NCBI GenBank assembly: GCA_009733575.1
Contig: ML769748.1
Coordinates: 1 to 63,253 of the forward strand
Source of the DNA: Gymnopus androsaceus JB14
Taxonomy: Eukaryota; Basidiomycota; Agaricomycetes; Agaricales; Omphalotaceae
DNA length: 63,253 bases
Direction of reading: 5' to 3'
Below the pieces are notes generated by a model. The model searched no databases. It was not told the origin of the DNA and saw only the letters and a list, made by a program, of their open reading frames with translations. Below, piece after piece: positions 58,441 to 63,253 of the stretch. The position numbers were made by a program, and so were the translations under genes. Each line of letters starts with the position of its first letter. Position 1 is the first letter of the stretch.

Positions 58441-61134
58441 TTACACTTTGTAGATACTGTCCACCTTGTACATATCCGTGACATGTCCCTCTGGTCCGAC
58501 ATTATTACCATACACCTTGTCCACCTTGTACATCTTTGTCACATCCTCTGTATTCGTGATAACGGAGCTTCCATCTGTGGCACTTGGCTGCGTTTCTTTA
58601 GAAGGCGCTGGACCCGCCTTACTAGCAAGATTCGCAGCCTTTCCATCGGGAATACGAATGAACTCCAATCGACCATCCTCCTTATTCTCGCCATCAAAGA
58701 TAAAGTAGCCTTTGCGCTCAAACTGCAAATAATCGCCCTTTTTGAGATCCTTGACATTGGCATCTGCCAGCGCGAGCTCTTTGAATTCGGTGACGGGGGT
58801 GATGAAATCCTTGATACTGTCGTTCTCCTCAAGCTTCTTCTTGGTGATGAGGTAGTCGTAGTCGAGGAGGGTGACAGGAATCAAAGGATGCTCGGACGAA
58901 GGTTGAGCCAACCAGGTTATCTTCTTCTTAGTTTTCTTGAAATCTCCCTGCAAGTGAAGGTCCATCTCGATAGAGGTGACATTACCGGATGAATCAACCG
59001 ACTTGGATCGAACGATCGCGTTACCCCAATCCATGAGAGTGATCTATAAAGATGAGTAAGAACATGATGCAAGGTGATGGAATGCAATGCACCTCCTCTT
59101 GGTCCTCGAACGATTTAGCATCCTCCTGGTCAACCAAGATCGTCGACGAGTACACGGTCTTTTTCTCGCCAACATCAGGGTTCTTCTTGTGCTTTGGTAA
59201 AGATTTTACTTCGACACCAGAAGGGCCACCTTTGATTGTCACCGGGACTCTAGAAAAACACTGTAAGCAACTCAAATTACGACCATGTCATTGACAGAAC
59301 AAACTTATTGTCTTCAATGATAGCCCAATGACGAGGAGCAATAGGATCAACAACCTTTTTGTTGAGTGCCCAAATAGTGTCCCACTCGAGAGAAACGATA
59401 GCCTGCGATGGACCTTGCAGCAACATGAACTGCCGCAGAGCCTCAACAGCAAGACCACGACGACGAATACCACGGACGGTAGGGAAACGAGGGTCGTCCC
59501 AGCCGCGCACTTGACCATTGTTGACGAATTCATGCAGCTTTCGCTTCGACAGCAGAGTATAGATAAAGTTCAAACGACTATATCCGAACCGTTAGTACCA
59601 GAGTACAGTATTTAAACCAATGCGCGAACCTGAAATCCCATATCTTGACTTTGCGCAATCCTAATGCGTCAATCATCCACCAGTACTGGGGATTCCTGTC
59701 GCGGTATTCGTTGGTTCTTAGTGCGTGTGTGACACCCTCAATCGAGTCCACCATTGGACAGGCAAAGTCGTATGTCGGATAGATTTTCCATTGGGCCCTG
59801 ATCAAAGACTTAGCGGTTAGGGACTCAAGAGGTCGGATGAAACTTACCCAGTACGGTGATGAGGCAAAGGGTTGCATCTGTAAATGACGGGATCCCGCAA
59901 GGCCTTGTTGGGGTCATCGACACTCATTTTCGCGCGAACACACCATCGAAGACCTTCGGTAGAGCCAGTCTTCATCTCTGCGAAATGTTTGAGATTATCT
60001 TCGATACTGTCGTTCCTGTGGGCAGAGGCGATACCCTCCCGACGCTCATGTTGCATCTATACCGACAAAGGTTAGTTTAGTCCGAAGATGCGTTATACGA
60101 CAAGGCCGTACCTGCTCTCTCTCAGTATCATCAGCGTAAGCTTTTCCACTTTCAATCATCTTGATCGCAAGCTCGTAGAGTTGATCAAAGTAATCCGAAG
60201 TATGAGTGACAACATCACCCCGGATTTCGAGAAGCTCAAGATCCTCGAGGATGGTCTCCTCAAATTCGCTCTGCAAGAGCATTCAGCTTATAAAGTCCAA
60301 AGACAAATCGCAACGTACCCTTTCTTTCGACGGATTAGTATCATCGAATCGGATGATCAGCTTTCCTTGATACATCTTTGCAAAGTACTGGTTCAACATT
60401 GCAGCTTTGGCATGTCCAATGTGAAGGTAACCACTTGGCTCAGGAGGAAAACGAGTGACGACCTTGCCCATCTCAGCACCCTCCAGACCTAGAGCGAAGC
60501 CAGCTGCGACTTTGGTCCCACGAGCCTTGGTTGCTTTGGCTGCAGTGAGACTAGCGAGTGCGGCTTGCGTAGTTTCCAAAGACTCGAGATGAGAGTACCA
60601 ACGAGTCAAGTGAGCATGTTTGCCGTTTTTGAGGAGCCCGACGATTTTGGTGCTGGCTATTGAAAGGAATCAGTAGCTGGGCAAATTAAAATGGACAATT
60701 ATCCGTACATTTCAAAGCACCCCAGAGCATCCAATCAGCCGATGTAATATCGTGTCCAACCACAAAGCTACGCCATGCCAAATGATCATCGAGAGAGTCT
60801 AAACCATGCACGATCTCTGGAACTGCAGTAGCAGTGCGAAGAGTTTGTGCAAGCGCAAAGAATGATGCTGCCTGATGAAAAATTAGATGCAAGTAGCAAG
60901 TAGATCGGGGTTGAGAAATACCTTGGCACTATCCTCAGAGAGACCTCCGGCTTTTGCAAGAGCATGAACAATCTCATCCTCTGTATCGATCTTTGATCCA
61001 TTCAAATCTAATGAGATTCCAGTTGCTGCTTCATCGTAAACGATCTCGGCTTTCTCGGTGTAAGCTGCGATAGCAAGAGCAGAATAAGGGAACGGAGACA
61101 ACTTTGAAGAGAGCGTTAGCGTTCCAGCAGCCAT
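58441..61134 (-). CDS. GUS1: glutamyl-tRNA synthetase, cytosolic
   Basis: Charges tRNA-Glu with glutamate. Nine exons join without a break (61134-60922, 60871-60709, 60656-60319, 60270-60112, 60056-59848, 59797-59630, 59577-59305, 59249-59093, 59043-58441), 760 aa. N-terminal GST-like domain (residues about 1-190), then the class I catalytic domain: [20 protein letters not shown] (HIGH motif), [42 protein letters not shown] and LLSKRKL (KMSKS-equivalent). C-terminal beta-barrel anticodon-binding part ([23 protein letters not shown]). The last 30 residues hold two copies of V-T-x-M-Y-K-V-D-x-(V/I)-Y. ATG 61134 chosen because no ATG lies upstream in frame. Intact. Confidence 0.96.
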
Positions 61135-61343
61135 GATTGCAAGAAGCAAGTCAAAAGTGAAGTGACTCTGACTCGAATTCGGGCTAGATCACGTACACGT
61201 GATGTATTTGAGCGCGTTCAAGCCCGAACGCTGATGATGTATCTCATACGAGGGATACATACAAATAGATAGTACAACCAAAGCAACAAGGACAAAAAGA
61301 AAAAAGTTTACAACAAGTTTACAAAATTGACATAAATACGCGT

Positions 61344-63253
<1,910 letters not shown>

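Noticed and set aside
58483..58992. 169-residue plus-strand ORF
   Set aside because: Antisense to the last exon of the intact glutamyl-tRNA synthetase gene; no family features.

Overview
The window looks like nuclear DNA of a mushroom-forming basidiomycete (Agaricomycetes). The genes carry many short GT-AG introns (about 46-65 bp). The lineage markers are also typical: DUF6534-like membrane proteins, a DUF6593 protein, a DUF6532-like protein and a Plavaka-type transposase. There are no operons and no RNA genes that I would defend. I located splice sites by eye, keeping frame and family conservation consistent across each junction; nothing was searched or aligned by program.

Layout. 0-6.5 kb: three DUF6534-like membrane genes. 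Two of them form an inverted pair around a broken pyridoxamine-phosphate oxidase gene. 6.7-8.1 kb: an intact class I fructose-bisphosphate aldolase. 8.4-20.6 kb: an accessory, transposon-rich stretch. It holds a DUF6593 gene and its 3' fragment, a DUF6532-like gene, a 5'-truncated Plavaka transposase interrupted by a hAT MITE with a perfect 8-bp target duplication, a small coiled-coil gene, a secreted HsbA-like gene and LINE remains. 20.9-31.5 kb: host genes, namely a DUF4140/DUF4139 protein, a GNAT acetyltransferase, ribosomal protein eS12, a tandem pair of cyanamide-hydratase-like HD genes (one decayed) and an unusual 2-isopropylmalate synthase with a duplicated C-terminal regulatory region. 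32.4-33.2 kb: a second HsbA-like gene on a copied segment of about 1.1 kb.

33.9-57.9 kb is the most unusual part. Two copies of a hairpin-rich repeat of about 0.38 kb lie in opposite orientation and bound about 23 kb. Inside I recognise broken, intron-containing pieces of many unrelated housekeeping genes: SPT6, TOR kinase (two pieces), an IRA/neurofibromin RasGAP (two pieces), old yellow enzyme (two inverted pieces), eIF3l and a Ycf1/Bpt1-type ABC transporter. A Ser/Thr-rich repeat protein, a possible RING-CH fragment and a 165-bp Tc1/mariner-like MITE are also there. Intron retention points to DNA-level capture or duplication rather than retroposition. Whether one element did this is inference.

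58.4-63.25 kb: ordinary conserved genes again, an intact cytosolic glutamyl-tRNA synthetase and the 3' part of MCM7, which runs off the right edge.

Three otherwise conserved genes (pyridoxamine-phosphate oxidase, DUF4139, GNAT) carry single extra bases in short base runs, while FBA, eS12, LEU4, GluRS and MCM7 do not. That could be assembly error or real decay.
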